Part shown: positions 36,629 to 46,897 of the stretch, piece by piece
Layout: each line of letters starts with the position of its first letter
How positions within the stretch are numbered: the first letter of the stretch is position 1
DNA from: Pseudothermotoga elfii DSM 9442 = NBRC 107921
GTDB lineage: Bacteria; Thermotogota; Thermotogae; Thermotogales; DSM-5069
Direction: 5' to 3'
DNA length: 64,000 bases
Assembly: GCF_000504085.1 (NCBI RefSeq)
Contig: NC_022792.1
Span: forward strand, 1,640,001-1,704,000
Position numbers and translations under genes: made by a program
Notes under the pieces: generated by a model
What the model saw: only the letters and a program-made list of their open reading frames with translations
What the model was told of the DNA's origin: nothing
Databases searched by the model: none

Positions 36629-36660
36629 AAAGAAGGGGGATATCCCCCTTCTTTATTCTT
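36629..36660 (+). terminator. Intercistronic hairpin after the binding-protein gene
   Basis: A 26-base perfect palindrome, AAAGAAGGGGGAT/ATCCCCCTTCTTT (36629-36654), is followed by a T-rich stretch. Its position between binding protein and permeases suggests partial termination or mRNA protection that raises binding-protein levels. Confidence 0.85.
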
Positions 36661-36677
36661 TCGCACGGAGGGGTTTC

Positions 36678-37565
36678 ATGACTGTTCATAACAGGAAAAA
36701 ACATACATTGCTTGCCTATTTATTTTTTCTGCCTTTTGGTGCCTTGCTGGTTGTTTTCAAATTGATTCCCTTTGTAAATTCAGTCAGAATGGTATTTTAC
36801 AAATGGGACATTCTGGGTACACCTCAATTTATAGGCCTTTCAAATTTGTCGCGCATGTTTTCTGACAAAGTTTTTCTGTCATCACTGTGGCATACCTTTT
36901 ATTTTGTCATTCTGACAGTTCCGCCAATTATGATTTTGTCTTTTCTGGTTGCCGTGCTTGCAAACAGTAAAATGCACGCAAGGGGTTTTTTGAGGTCTGC
37001 TTTTTATCTCCCATACACTTTGACAATCTCAGTTGTCTGTCTGACATGGTCTTTGCTCTACAATCCATATTTTGGATTGATCTCAAAAGCCACAAAATCC
37101 ATAGGACTGAAAACCATTAACTGGCTTGTTGATCCATTCTGGGCCATGCCGGCTGTTGCCATCACCACTGTCTGGTGGACGATGGGGTTTTGCGTCATTT
37201 TATATATTGCGGGCCTGCAGCAAATACCATCTTCCTATTACGAAGCAGCAGAACTTGATGGTGCCAGCAGTTTCAAAAAAATGATCTTCATAACAATACC
37301 ACTTTTGAAGAGAGTGCATGTTCTTGTTATTGTGACTCAGATCATAGCTTCACTTCAGATTTTCGGGCAGGTTTACATCATGACGGCAGGAGGACCGGCT
37401 GGAAAGACTCGAACAGTTATGCAATATATCTATGAACAGGGTTTTAGATATTTCAAAATGGGCTATGCACAGAGTATGGCTTTTATCATGTTCCTCATAA
37501 TGCTCGTTTTTTCATATTTGCAGCTGCGTTTGATGATTTCCTCTTCAAAAGAGGAGTTGATATAA
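36678..37565 (+). CDS. Sugar ABC transporter permease, MalF-like
   Basis: 295 residues with six membrane helices. YYEAAELDGASSFKKMIFITIPLLK (from about residue 187) is the EAA loop that docks the ATPase. It starts at ATG 36678 after GGAGG, directly downstream of the hairpin, and ends where the second permease begins. Together they form the membrane channel for the binding protein at 35391. Confidence 0.93.
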   Translation: MTVHNRKKHTLLAYLFFLPFGALLVVFKLIPFVNSVRMVFYKWDILGTPQFIGLSNLSRMFSDKVFLSSLWHTFYFVILTVPPIMILSFLVAVLANSKMHARGFLRSAFYLPYTLTISVVCLTWSLLYNPYFGLISKATKSIGLKTINWLVDPFWAMPAVAITTVWWTMGFCVILYIAGLQQIPSSYYEAAELDGASSFKKMIFITIPLLKRVHVLVIVTQIIASLQIFGQVYIMTAGGPAGKTRTVMQYIYEQGFRYFKMGYAQSMAFIMFLIMLVFSYLQLRLMISSSKEELI

Positions 37566-38372
37566 ATGAAGGTAAAAAAATATATTCTGACGATTCTGGC
37601 AATTTTTCTGTCTGTTATCTACCTGCTTCCTCTTATCTGGATGACCCTGGCATCTTTTCAATCACAGAAAGATATCCTTGCCGGAAAATGGATACCTTCT
37701 AAATGGTCGGCCGATAATTACAGAACAATACTTCAAAGGGCAAAGATTGGCGCGTGGTTTGCAAATAGTCTCGTTTCTTCCTCGATAGGGACAGCTGGAA
37801 TCATTGTAATCTGTACACTTGCAGCGTATGCGGTGAGTCGAATGAATTTTCCAGGGAGAAAATTTCTCTATTTTCTATCCTTGACCGGATTCATGATACC
37901 AAGTCAAGCAATCGCCATCCCGTTATATCTGATGATCAGAAAAATCGGTCTTGTGAATAATCTTTTTGGGATAATACTGCCAGCTTTGCCTTCTTCTATG
38001 GCAGTTTTTATACTCTCACAGTTCATGAAAGCTATACCATCAGATTACGAAGAAGCTGCAAGACTGGACGGCGCAGGCGAGCTGGATATAATGTTCAGAA
38101 TAATCCTGCCAATGTCTCTACCTTCTATCATAACGGTGGCTGTGCTTCACTTCACCTGGATATGGAATGATTTTTTCTGGCCTTTGATTGTCATGACAAA
38201 TGAAAAGATGTACACCCTACCAGTTGGGTTGGTGGCACTGGCAGGTTCAGATGTCAACATACGTTATGGTCCAATAATGGCGGCAAATGTGCTGGCATCC
38301 CTGCCAGTCGTAGTAGTTTATCTTTTCATGCAAAGGTATCTAACACGTGGAGTAGTTTTGAGTTTAAGGTGA
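37566..38372 (+). CDS. Sugar ABC transporter permease, MalG-like
   Basis: 268 residues, six membrane helices, with the EAA loop DYEEAARLDGAGELDIMFRIILPM. The start codon follows the first permease stop without a gap. No ATP-binding gene is present in this operon, so an MsmK/UgpC-type ATPase encoded elsewhere must serve it; this is common in Thermotogales and Firmicutes. Confidence 0.93.
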   Translation: MKVKKYILTILAIFLSVIYLLPLIWMTLASFQSQKDILAGKWIPSKWSADNYRTILQRAKIGAWFANSLVSSSIGTAGIIVICTLAAYAVSRMNFPGRKFLYFLSLTGFMIPSQAIAIPLYLMIRKIGLVNNLFGIILPALPSSMAVFILSQFMKAIPSDYEEAARLDGAGELDIMFRIILPMSLPSIITVAVLHFTWIWNDFFWPLIVMTNEKMYTLPVGLVALAGSDVNIRYGPIMAANVLASLPVVVVYLFMQRYLTRGVVLSLR

Positions 38373-38387
38373 AAGGAGTGTAAGACA

Positions 38388-40763
38388 GTGAGAATAACTC
38401 TAAACCATGGCTGGAAAATAACTTACGATGACGGTACTTGTGACAATATTTTTTTACCGCACGAATTTCCAATAACTGAGCAAAGCTATCCAAACCCGAT
38501 TTGTTTTTCGGGCTTATACGAAAGAAAATTGACCGAATTGGAAGGAATATCCAGCAAAAGAATCATGTTGAGATTTCATGGGATTGATTGGCTGTCGAAA
38601 ATCTATGTAAACGGCAAGCAAGTCCTGCATCACGAAAATGGTTATGATTTGTTTGAAGTTGAAATAACAGATTTTCTCAACTTTGATGGCCATGATATCT
38701 TAAAAATCCATGTTTCTGATTTTGACATATCTGGCAAGCCGGAAATTGTTGTGGGAAAACAAGATTGGTATGGGAATGCTTGCGGAATAATCCAAAATAT
38801 CGAGCTATGGGTTGTAGATGATATTTTTATAAAATCTGCTAAATTCATACCAATGAAAGATTTGAAAACCATCAAATGCGAGATTGAGTTTTCTGACAGG
38901 CAAGAGCATGATTTTTCTCTAACCGTGATAGATCCATCTGGAACGCAAATTCTGAATAAGAAATTTAGCCGCTCAACATTTGATCTTCTCATTGACGATC
39001 CGAAACTCTGGTCTTTGAAATCTCCCCAGCTTTATACAGCCATAATCGATTTTGCCAAGGACAATTCGAAAGACAGGTTTCAAACCACATTTGGCATTCG
39101 ATCAATTGATGTAGATGAAGACAGGATACTGTTAAATGGTGAACCTGTTTATATATTCGGTGCACTCGATCAAAATTTCTATCCGGTCAATCACTACACA
39201 CTGCCTGAGAAAAACGATCTTCTCTCTGAATTATTGAAGGCCAAAGAAATGGGGCTGAATCTTTTAAGATTCCATGTGAAAATTCCAGATGATCTTTACT
39301 TAGAAATTGCCGATGAACTTGGTCTCCTGATATGGATAGACCTGCCATACGCAAGGCAGTTAAATGAAAAATCAATGGGATATCTTGAAAAATTGCTTGA
39401 AAACCTTTTAAAAAGGCATGCAAATCACCCGAGTTTTGTCTTACTGAGCTTGATAAACGAAAGCTGGGGTGTGGATCTATCAGAGGAACAAACGAGAATC
39501 TGGCTCAAGATGTTTTTCAGAAAAGCCAAAGCCCTTGATGATACAAGGCTATACGTAGACAATTCTGCATGTATGGGCAATTTTCACGTTATATCCGATA
39601 TAGATGATTTTCATTTTTATCATTCGTTTCCGTATCACAATGCGCAATGGGATGAAAAAATAAAAAGTTTTGCTACAGGTGATTTTAAGAGCTTTTTTGA
39701 ATCAAACGCCGAATCGAAGAAATTGCCAAAAATCGTATCGGAATTCGGTGTCTGGGGACTTTCTGATCCAAAAGATTGGGAAGGTAACTGGATGAAATTT
39801 CCTGTAACTACGATGGGTATGAAATTTCCTAATTCATCACCTATCGAGGCAATTGCACGCGTTTGTGGCTTTCACAACATAGATGACTTTATTTACCAAA
39901 CCCAGCTCAATCAATTTCTGGGATTAAAGTATCAGATAGAAAAGATAAGACTCAGGCCAGAGATTTCAGGGTATGTTATAACAGAATTCTCAGATATTGC
40001 TTGGGAAGCCAATGGTTTACTCGATTACAATCGCATGCCGAAAGTTTTTCATTCCAAGTTGAGATTTCTCAACAAAAAGATTCTGCCAATCATCAAAAAC
40101 CACATGGCAATTATCCAAGATGGAGATACTTATCATACCCAGATCTATATAGCTAATAATTCAGGAAAAAATATGGATGCAGATTTAATCATAAGAACAG
40201 ATACAAAAATCCTTAAACAGATACCAGTGCCACTGAAAAAATGGTCGGTGTCAGAAGGTATAGATTTCTCTGCAAAACTTGAACACGATACACAGAATAT
40301 CTTTCTTGAGGTTTTTGAAAATGGAAATTTGATTAGCCGGAACTTCTATCCAGTAGTTGTTTTAGGACCAGCACCTCTGAGTGATGAAATACTCTGGGTA
40401 AATGACGATTTGTTGCAGGATGAAGAACTTGTATCAATCTCCGAAAAAAGAAAGCTTCATGGTTTTCTTGATTTATCAGGAGATTGGATAAGCAATTTAA
40501 CCATATTCAACACAAAGAGAAATAAGAATATATCTGCCCTGCTATGGTCCTTAGGTGAAGTTGCATCAGAATATGTGCTCATATCAAAACAGACTGATAA
40601 AATATTGTCTTCTGACAATTCACTCATAAGCAAGATCACAGGCTGGGGCTATGCCTTTACTTCTATACTGTATATAAAAGAAAAGGAGGGAAAGCGAAAG
40701 GTCTACACAACGTTGAAAAACAATCCACTTTCAAGATCGATTATTTCTTATGTATTATACTAA
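38388..40763 (+). CDS. Glycoside hydrolase family 2 enzyme
   Basis: A 791-residue retaining beta-glycosidase in the GH2 plan. Residues 1-150 are the sugar-binding jelly roll (FHGIDWLSKIYVNGKQV), about 150-240 an Ig-like domain, and 240-560 the TIM barrel. The acid/base is E358 in LINESW and the nucleophile E452 in IVSEFGVWG. C-terminal beta domains follow. There is no signal peptide, so it acts on imported substrate. Beta-galactosidase, glucuronidase and mannosidase activities all occur in the family, and the sequence alone does not decide. The start is GTG 38388 after AAAGGAG. Confidence 0.92.
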   Translation: MRITLNHGWKITYDDGTCDNIFLPHEFPITEQSYPNPICFSGLYERKLTELEGISSKRIMLRFHGIDWLSKIYVNGKQVLHHENGYDLFEVEITDFLNFDGHDILKIHVSDFDISGKPEIVVGKQDWYGNACGIIQNIELWVVDDIFIKSAKFIPMKDLKTIKCEIEFSDRQEHDFSLTVIDPSGTQILNKKFSRSTFDLLIDDPKLWSLKSPQLYTAIIDFAKDNSKDRFQTTFGIRSIDVDEDRILLNGEPVYIFGALDQNFYPVNHYTLPEKNDLLSELLKAKEMGLNLLRFHVKIPDDLYLEIADELGLLIWIDLPYARQLNEKSMGYLEKLLENLLKRHANHPSFVLLSLINESWGVDLSEEQTRIWLKMFFRKAKALDDTRLYVDNSACMGNFHVISDIDDFHFYHSFPYHNAQWDEKIKSFATGDFKSFFESNAESKKLPKIVSEFGVWGLSDPKDWEGNWMKFPVTTMGMKFPNSSPIEAIARVCGFHNIDDFIYQTQLNQFLGLKYQIEKIRLRPEISGYVITEFSDIAWEANGLLDYNRMPKVFHSKLRFLNKKILPIIKNHMAIIQDGDTYHTQIYIANNSGKNMDADLIIRTDTKILKQIPVPLKKWSVSEGIDFSAKLEHDTQNIFLEVFENGNLISRNFYPVVVLGPAPLSDEILWVNDDLLQDEELVSISEKRKLHGFLDLSGDWISNLTIFNTKRNKNISALLWSLGEVASEYVLISKQTDKILSSDNSLISKITGWGYAFTSILYIKEKEGKRKVYTTLKNNPLSRSIISYVLY

Positions 40764-40779
40764 ATGAAGGTGAGTGCAA

Positions 40780-41784
40780 GTGAAAAAATACGTGACGATG
40801 AAAGACATCGCCAAACGAGCTGGCGTTTCAGTCAACACAGTTTCGAAGGCCCTGAGAGGCAAAGACGATATAAGCAAGCAGACCCGGCAGAAGATTCTCA
40901 AAATAGCCAGAGAGATCGGTTATATAAAAAACACAACGGCTTTTGCTTTGAGGAGAAATCAAACAAAGACCGTTGGAGTTGTCATAGAAGACAGCTCCAA
41001 CCCTTTTTTTGCAGAGGTTCTTAAAGGCATCGAAGCTGCTACAAGAAAATTCGGTTACCAATTACTTTTGATGAATACAGAGACAGATCCAAAAACCCAG
41101 TCGCAGGCTATTACTACTCTACTTGAAAGAAGAGTTGAAGGCCTGTTGATCAGCCCATTTGGGCAGAATACAGAAGATTTTGAAAAACTTTTAAAGATGA
41201 ATTTTCCCTTCGTGTTAATCGGTAGGCATATGTACTGTTCAGGCATCGATGAAATATACAACGATGAAATCAAAGGGGGCTATTTGGCAACAAAACATTT
41301 GATTTCCAGAAATAGAAAACGCATACTCTTCATCAACACAAGCATGGACAACTCTGCATCAATAATGAGATATGAAGGCTATAAAAAAGCACTTTCCCAA
41401 GCAAATATAGAACTTTCTGAAGATTACCTTGTCACTGCTCCTTACAATAAAAATATGGAAGCAGGATATATGGGAGTTAAGGAAGCAATCAAAAAGGGTA
41501 TAGATTTTGACTCTATATTCTGTTACAACGATATGTTCGCATTTGGTGCGATAAAAGCGCTGGATGAACTTGGAAAAAAGGTGCCTGAAGATATAGCAGT
41601 TGTTGGTTATGATGATATCTGTTTTGCATCTTATTTTCGTCCGCCTTTGACTACCGTTCAAATCAAGAAGTACGAAATGGGTTTTGAAGCTTTCAAAATC
41701 CTTCTGGGGCGAATTACCGGTAAAAGAAAAAGCTATAAACAGCTAATACTGGATGTCGAATTAGTGGTTAGGCAAACCAGCTGA
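40780..41784 (+). CDS. LacI-family transcriptional repressor
   Basis: 334 residues. The N-terminal MKDIAKRAGVSVNTVSKALRG is the LacI headpiece with recognition helix, followed by the hinge and a periplasmic-binding-protein-like sensor (VGVVIEDSSNPFFAEVLKGIE; CYNDMFAFGAIKALDE; VVGYDDI). I choose GTG 40780, seven bases after AAGGTGA, over GTG 40774. Last gene of the sugar operon; its likely operator is the 18-bp palindrome at 35294, which would make the operon autoregulated and induced by the sugar. Confidence 0.94.
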   Translation: MKKYVTMKDIAKRAGVSVNTVSKALRGKDDISKQTRQKILKIAREIGYIKNTTAFALRRNQTKTVGVVIEDSSNPFFAEVLKGIEAATRKFGYQLLLMNTETDPKTQSQAITTLLERRVEGLLISPFGQNTEDFEKLLKMNFPFVLIGRHMYCSGIDEIYNDEIKGGYLATKHLISRNRKRILFINTSMDNSASIMRYEGYKKALSQANIELSEDYLVTAPYNKNMEAGYMGVKEAIKKGIDFDSIFCYNDMFAFGAIKALDELGKKVPEDIAVVGYDDICFASYFRPPLTTVQIKKYEMGFEAFKILLGRITGKRKSYKQLILDVELVVRQTS

Positions 41785-41791
41785 ATAAAAT

Positions 41792-41819
41792 AAAAGGCGG
41801 GCTTCTGCCCGCCTTTTTT
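41792..41819. terminator. Bidirectional terminator between LacI and alkaline phosphatase genes
   Basis: An 11-bp stem AAAAGGCGGGC/GCCCGCCTTTT with a TTCT loop and T runs on either strand. The two convergent genes both end here. Confidence 0.93.
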
Positions 41820-43159
41820 CAATACAATACAGGGCCTGTAATTACTGGCTCTTTGTATATGGGATAGGTAAGCGGACATCCCATTAAGCGAGCTATCAAT
41901 CTTGGTATATCTGTGTTGTCAAACCAGCCGGTGAAATATTCCGCACCAGGTCCAAAGGCAAAGATTGGTACAGGATTTCCCGTATGGTCGAAAGTGGTCC
42001 ATCCAACTAAGGCTTTGCTGCTTATGTATTTTCCAAAGTTGTTTGGTAAATCATAGGAACTTTTTGCTGTTTTCTTGATGTTCAACAACCATTCGTATTC
42101 TGCTTCGGTCATATCAACTGAATAAATTTCTTTAACAGCACTGATGAATTTTTCTTTTTCTTCGATATTGAATTTAGCCAAAAAAGTATCGGTATTCATT
42201 TTGAATTTTTTGAGCGTTTCAACCTCAAGCATATAGGTGCCAGTAGAAGTAGAAAGCCCGCCAGTTTCGTGATCGGCTGTGATAACGATCAGAGTATCTG
42301 GGTTTGTTTTAACGAATTGTAAAGCTACGCCTACAGCTTTATCGAATTCAGCAACTTCTTTCCAGACTCCATAAGGGTCATTCCCGTGTGCTTCCCAGTC
42401 AATTTGTGATCCTTCGACCATTAAAAAGAATGGTTCACCATCTTTTGATAACAGCTCAAGTGCCTTTTCAACCATTTCGTAGAGCATCGGCTGCTCTCCA
42501 CTTCGATCGCTTGCCGCAGCCATGTGACTGCTTGAAAAAAGAGCAAGCACTTTATCTGAGTCAATATTAGCAAGCTCACTCTTTTTGGTCACATAAGCAT
42601 ACCCTTTTTCCTTTGCCAGTGCTATCAAATCTTTTTCATCTTTTCTGCTGCTGCCCTTGACAGACATTGGTAAAAAGTTTCTGTAGCCTCCGCCCATGAT
42701 AATATCAACCGTTGCATTTGTGATTAATTGTTCTGCAAGTTCGTTTTCCATATCTCTATCTGGAACATGTCCATAGAATGATGCTGGAGTAGCATGTGTA
42801 ATTCGGCATGTGACAACTATACCTGTTCTCATTCCGTATGCTTTGGCAATTTCTATGATCGTCGGTACAGATTCTTGGTTTGGGAGCATGCCTATCATTC
42901 CGTTGTTTGTTTTAAAACCAGTTGCAAGTGCTGTACCAGCTGCAGCAGAATCAGTTACCCATGTGTTGGCAGAAAACGTCTTGACAATGCCTGTGTAAGG
43001 TGTTTTCATCATGTTCAATGTCTTTCCCTCAAGCAAACTTGCAAGATAAAGGTGGTTGAAACCCATTCCATCGCCAATGAAGTAAATGACGTTTTTGACA
43101 TGTGCAAATGCCACAAATGTTAAAGCAAGCAGCAATATCACCGCAAGAACTTTTTTCAT
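41819..43159 (-). CDS. phoA: Alkaline phosphatase, exported
   Basis: 446 residues with a signal peptide (VLAVILLLALTFVAFA). IYFIGDGMGFNH gives the first metal aspartate, VTDSAAAGTAL the catalytic serine, VEGSQIDWEAHGND and VITADHETGG further metal ligands. This is the PhoA fold that releases phosphate from esters outside the membrane. I start at ATG 43159, six bases after GGGAGGTGA, rather than the 5-residue extension. Single gene; no Pho box is evident. Confidence 0.93.
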   Translation of the reverse strand: MKKVLAVILLLALTFVAFAHVKNVIYFIGDGMGFNHLYLASLLEGKTLNMMKTPYTGIVKTFSANTWVTDSAAAGTALATGFKTNNGMIGMLPNQESVPTIIEIAKAYGMRTGIVVTCRITHATPASFYGHVPDRDMENELAEQLITNATVDIIMGGGYRNFLPMSVKGSSRKDEKDLIALAKEKGYAYVTKKSELANIDSDKVLALFSSSHMAAASDRSGEQPMLYEMVEKALELLSKDGEPFFLMVEGSQIDWEAHGNDPYGVWKEVAEFDKAVGVALQFVKTNPDTLIVITADHETGGLSTSTGTYMLEVETLKKFKMNTDTFLAKFNIEEKEKFISAVKEIYSVDMTEAEYEWLLNIKKTAKSSYDLPNNFGKYISSKALVGWTTFDHTGNPVPIFAFGPGAEYFTGWFDNTDIPRLIARLMGCPLTYPIYKEPVITGPVLY

Positions 43160-43246
43160 AAATTCACCTCCCACAATGATAGATTACCAGGTAAAATTCT
43201 AACTCATTTTCACAGATTTGAGATAAAATCAAATTGAGGTGAAATT

Positions 43247-45604
43247 ATGATTGAAAAACTTGTTGATTTCTGGAAAGCCTGCTGCTATATTTCAGCCGGA
43301 ATGATCTATCTCAAAGACAACCCCCTACTGAGAACTCCCTTGAAGTCTGAACATATAAAAAACAGATTGCTTGGCCACTGGGGTGCTTCACCCGCCTTGA
43401 GTTTCGTATATGTTCATGCTAACAGAGTGATAAACAAGTACAATCTGAATGCCATCTTCATTGCTGGGCCCGGCCATGGCGCGCCTGGTGTAATAGCGCC
43501 TGTATATCTTGAAGGGACATTGAGTGAATACTATCCGGAATTCACACAAGACGAAGAAGGGATGAAAAAACTCTTCAAGTATTTTTCTTTTCCAGGTGGT
43601 TTTGGCAGCCACTGCACACCTGAGCTACCCGGTTCGATACAGGAAGGTGGCGAGCTTGGTTATTCACTCTCTCACGCCTACGGTGCAGTGTTCGACAATC
43701 CAAAACTCTTAGCTGTAACAGTTATTGGAGATGGCGAAGCAGAAACTGGTCCTCTTGCGGCGTCATGGCATTCCAATAAATTTCTCAATCCAGCAAGAGA
43801 TGGTGCGGTTTTACCAGTACTGTCTTTGAATGGCTATAAAATAAACAACCCAACAGTACTCGCTCGAATAGAAGAAGCCGAACTACTCAATTTGTTCAAA
43901 GGCTATGGCTATGATCCAATCATTGTTGATGGAACAGATGATTATGTTGAGTCGCACCAAAAAATGGCTGAAGCGATGGATAAGAGTGTTGAAAGAATAA
44001 TCAATATCTGGTCTGATGCCAAGGAAAAAATTCAAAGGCCAATTTTACCCATGATAATTTTGAGATCTCCAAAAGGCTGGACTGCCCCCAAGATCGTCAA
44101 AGACCATTACATCGAAGGATACTGGAGATCACATCAGGTACCACTTTCTGATGTCAAAGAAAACACAGAAAACCTCGTGATTTTGCAACAATGGTTGATG
44201 AGCTATGAACCCAATAAACTATTCGATCAATCTGGAAAATTGAGAAAAGATTTACTTGAACTCATTCCACCAGATAATCTGAAGATGAGTAAAAATCCAG
44301 TTTCGAATGGTGGGCTTATCAGAATTTCATTGAAATTACCCCAGTTAAAAGAGTTCTCCATCGATCCACAGCAACAGAAATACCACGAAAATACCCGCCC
44401 GCTTGGAGACTATCTCAGAAAGATCATAGATCTTAATCCAGATAATTTCAGAGTTTTTGGACCGGATGAAACAAAATCCAACAGACTTGATGCAACATTT
44501 TCTCATGGCAAAGCCTGGAATGCAAGAATTTTTCCAGTTGACAGTGACGAAGGCTATCTTTCAGTTTTTGGAAGAGTTATGGAAATTCTCTCCGAGCACA
44601 CAATCGAAGGCTGGCTTGAAGGATATTTGCTCACAGGCAGGCATGGTTTTCTAAATACTTACGAAGGTTTTGCACCTATCATCTCTTCGATGGTCAATCA
44701 ATTTGGAAAGTGGATCGATATATCTTCGGATATTTCCTGGAGAATGCCGGTTTCTTCTTTAAATCTGCTGCTGACTTCTGTGGTATGGCGGCAGGATCAC
44801 AACGGTTTCACGCATCAAGACCCGGGTTTTATAACCTCAATTGTTGACAAATGGCCAAACGTAGTCAGAGTTTATTTTCCACCAGATGCAAATACGCTTC
44901 TGGCAACGACATGGCATTGCTTGCAGACAACAAACAGAATAAACATCATCGTGGCCGATAAACAAAAACATCCACAATATTTGGATATCGATGAAGCAAT
45001 CAAAAACGTGATAAAAGGAATTGGAATCTGGAATTTTGCATCAAATCACCCTCAAGAAGAACCAGATGTTGTCGTGGCAAGCTGTGGAGATATTCCAACA
45101 AAGGAAGCCATCGCGGCAGTGAAGATTGTTAAAGACTTTTTCCCGGAGCTCAGAATAAGATTTGTGAACGTGATAAATCTTTTTGCTCTAACACCGAGCG
45201 GTGAGCATCCTGATGGATTGACTGATAGAGAATTTGATTCTTATTTCACCATCGACAAACCTGTTATATTCAACTTCCACGGTTACCCATGGCTCATACA
45301 CAGGCTCACATACAGAAGGAAAAATCACGACAACATACATGTGCGAGGCTATCGCGAGAACAGAAAATATGGAATAGATTCCACCGCACTTTCACCGTTC
45401 TTGAAAGGAAGAGGTGGTATAACTACACCGATGCAGCTATCGATTTTGAATCAAACCGACAGATTCAGTATAGCAATAGACATAATAGACAGAGTAGAAC
45501 GCATAAGCCAAAAAGCCGGTTATGCAAGAGATTTGATAAGAAACGCTCAAATTGAGGCTCTTCAATATGCTTATGAATATGGGGTAGATAAACCAGATCT
45601 TTGA
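43247..45604 (+). CDS. xfp: Xylulose-5-phosphate/fructose-6-phosphate phosphoketolase
   Basis: Thiamine-diphosphate enzyme that splits xylulose 5-phosphate (or fructose 6-phosphate) with phosphate to acetyl phosphate plus a triose or tetrose phosphate. At 785 residues it has family length. Seen: GPGHGAPGV and GDGEAETGPLAASWHSNKF (ThDP binding), LSLNGYKINNPT, and QDHNGFTHQDPGF in the pyrimidine domain. ATG 43247 follows GAGGTGA. It would give a route from pentoses to acetyl phosphate beside glycolysis. The phosphatase gene upstream is divergent. Confidence 0.95.
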   Translation: MIEKLVDFWKACCYISAGMIYLKDNPLLRTPLKSEHIKNRLLGHWGASPALSFVYVHANRVINKYNLNAIFIAGPGHGAPGVIAPVYLEGTLSEYYPEFTQDEEGMKKLFKYFSFPGGFGSHCTPELPGSIQEGGELGYSLSHAYGAVFDNPKLLAVTVIGDGEAETGPLAASWHSNKFLNPARDGAVLPVLSLNGYKINNPTVLARIEEAELLNLFKGYGYDPIIVDGTDDYVESHQKMAEAMDKSVERIINIWSDAKEKIQRPILPMIILRSPKGWTAPKIVKDHYIEGYWRSHQVPLSDVKENTENLVILQQWLMSYEPNKLFDQSGKLRKDLLELIPPDNLKMSKNPVSNGGLIRISLKLPQLKEFSIDPQQQKYHENTRPLGDYLRKIIDLNPDNFRVFGPDETKSNRLDATFSHGKAWNARIFPVDSDEGYLSVFGRVMEILSEHTIEGWLEGYLLTGRHGFLNTYEGFAPIISSMVNQFGKWIDISSDISWRMPVSSLNLLLTSVVWRQDHNGFTHQDPGFITSIVDKWPNVVRVYFPPDANTLLATTWHCLQTTNRINIIVADKQKHPQYLDIDEAIKNVIKGIGIWNFASNHPQEEPDVVVASCGDIPTKEAIAAVKIVKDFFPELRIRFVNVINLFALTPSGEHPDGLTDREFDSYFTIDKPVIFNFHGYPWLIHRLTYRRKNHDNIHVRGYRENRKYGIDSTALSPFLKGRGGITTPMQLSILNQTDRFSIAIDIIDRVERISQKAGYARDLIRNAQIEALQYAYEYGVDKPDL

Positions 45605-45629
45605 GTCCGATTAAAGGGGGGTGGGGAGT

Positions 45630-46736
45630 TTGAAAATTAAAGCTCTGTACATCAGTGGCAGGCAAACTGTCATGGTTCCGCTTTTAGAATTTCTGCTGAT
45701 CTGGATTGGATTGCCAGTTCTTGTTTTCAGCTTGCTTGGCTGGAAGGTTTCTGGCTGGGTTATTTTTCTTGGTTTTATCGGCAGTTTGATCTTAGCTTTC
45801 GCTGTTTGTGTAAAAACTTACGGACTGGTAATGAATTTTGCCAAGGAAAAATATGGAACGCTTTCTTTTGAAAATGATTACATTGAGTACCAAATAGGCA
45901 GGCGTAAAGGCAAGATCGATTTGAAAAAACCACATGATGTAAAAATCTGCGCCGGCTCGAGCGGGCTGGGAAAACCATCTGCCCAGATTAATTTTCGACA
46001 AACTGGTTTGATCATTCATCTTTATAAAGCAATGCGTGAAGAAGTTCTGGATGTATTTTCAGAACCATACTTTGTTGAAGAACTTTCTATTTTGCCCGAA
46101 GAAGGTTTATGGGGTTTTAAGTTGTTGGCAGATGATTCTGAACAAAAGAAATTTTTCTTCACCATGTTAGAAAGCCTGTGGAAAAATCGTGAGAAAAATA
46201 CATATTTTCAGTCCTATGCGCATTACCCGTGGTATCAAAAACCAAATCCCGCTTTTGAATACATCAAGGTAATAAAAACCGATTCCATGACAATTGAAGA
46301 AAAAGAGTTTATAGATACACTTTTAACACAATTTGTAGATAAGCTTGACGATTCCTATGTGCGTACTACTCCAGATTATCTTGTAGGATGGGCTTACAAA
46401 TCTTTGAAAAGCACATGGACCGGTATGCCAGATTACTACTGCATAATGCCAATTGGCCACGTTAGTGTTGAAGTTTCCCTACCAATGCCAAACTGGAAGC
46501 CGTTTATTGTTGGACAATTGGTTATGGAGACTGTTTATAGGCTGGGAAGTTCTTCAAGATCATATGGCCCTTCTCTTCAAAATCGCAGATATTTATACAT
46601 ACGTGGACATGACGAACATGGCAAAATGCTGGGAATGGCTTTTGATTGGTATGAATTAACAGATTCACTGTATGAAGAATCACAGAGATTTGTAAGATTT
46701 GTCAATCGTATTTCCATTCCTCTTAGATTCGATTGA
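45630..46736 (+). CDS. Membrane-anchored protein of unknown function
   Basis: About 368 residues, not recognised. Two N-terminal hydrophobic segments (LLEFLLIWIGLPVLVFSLLG; VIFLGFIGSLILAFAVCV) are followed by a roughly 300-residue cytoplasmic or external part. The first 50 residues after the helices look like a small beta domain (YGTLSFENDYIEYQIGRRKGKI). TTG 45630 lies after a G-rich site; GTG 45621 is also possible. It follows phosphoketolase by 25 bases, so co-transcription is likely, but no functional link is obvious. Confidence 0.75.
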   Translation: MKIKALYISGRQTVMVPLLEFLLIWIGLPVLVFSLLGWKVSGWVIFLGFIGSLILAFAVCVKTYGLVMNFAKEKYGTLSFENDYIEYQIGRRKGKIDLKKPHDVKICAGSSGLGKPSAQINFRQTGLIIHLYKAMREEVLDVFSEPYFVEELSILPEEGLWGFKLLADDSEQKKFFFTMLESLWKNREKNTYFQSYAHYPWYQKPNPAFEYIKVIKTDSMTIEEKEFIDTLLTQFVDKLDDSYVRTTPDYLVGWAYKSLKSTWTGMPDYYCIMPIGHVSVEVSLPMPNWKPFIVGQLVMETVYRLGSSSRSYGPSLQNRRYLYIRGHDEHGKMLGMAFDWYELTDSLYEESQRFVRFVNRISIPLRFD

Positions 46737-46897
46737 AACGCGTTCCTGTGCCTATAGCTTTTGTTTTTGGCATGGCTTTTGGGCATTTTTCAAAAGGCTC
46801 TGTTTATCAATATAGCAGCAAAGAAAATATCTCCTATTTTGAAGCGTTTAGAATAGAAAAACTCCGAATCTGAACAATCTATATTTGAAAGCAGGCA

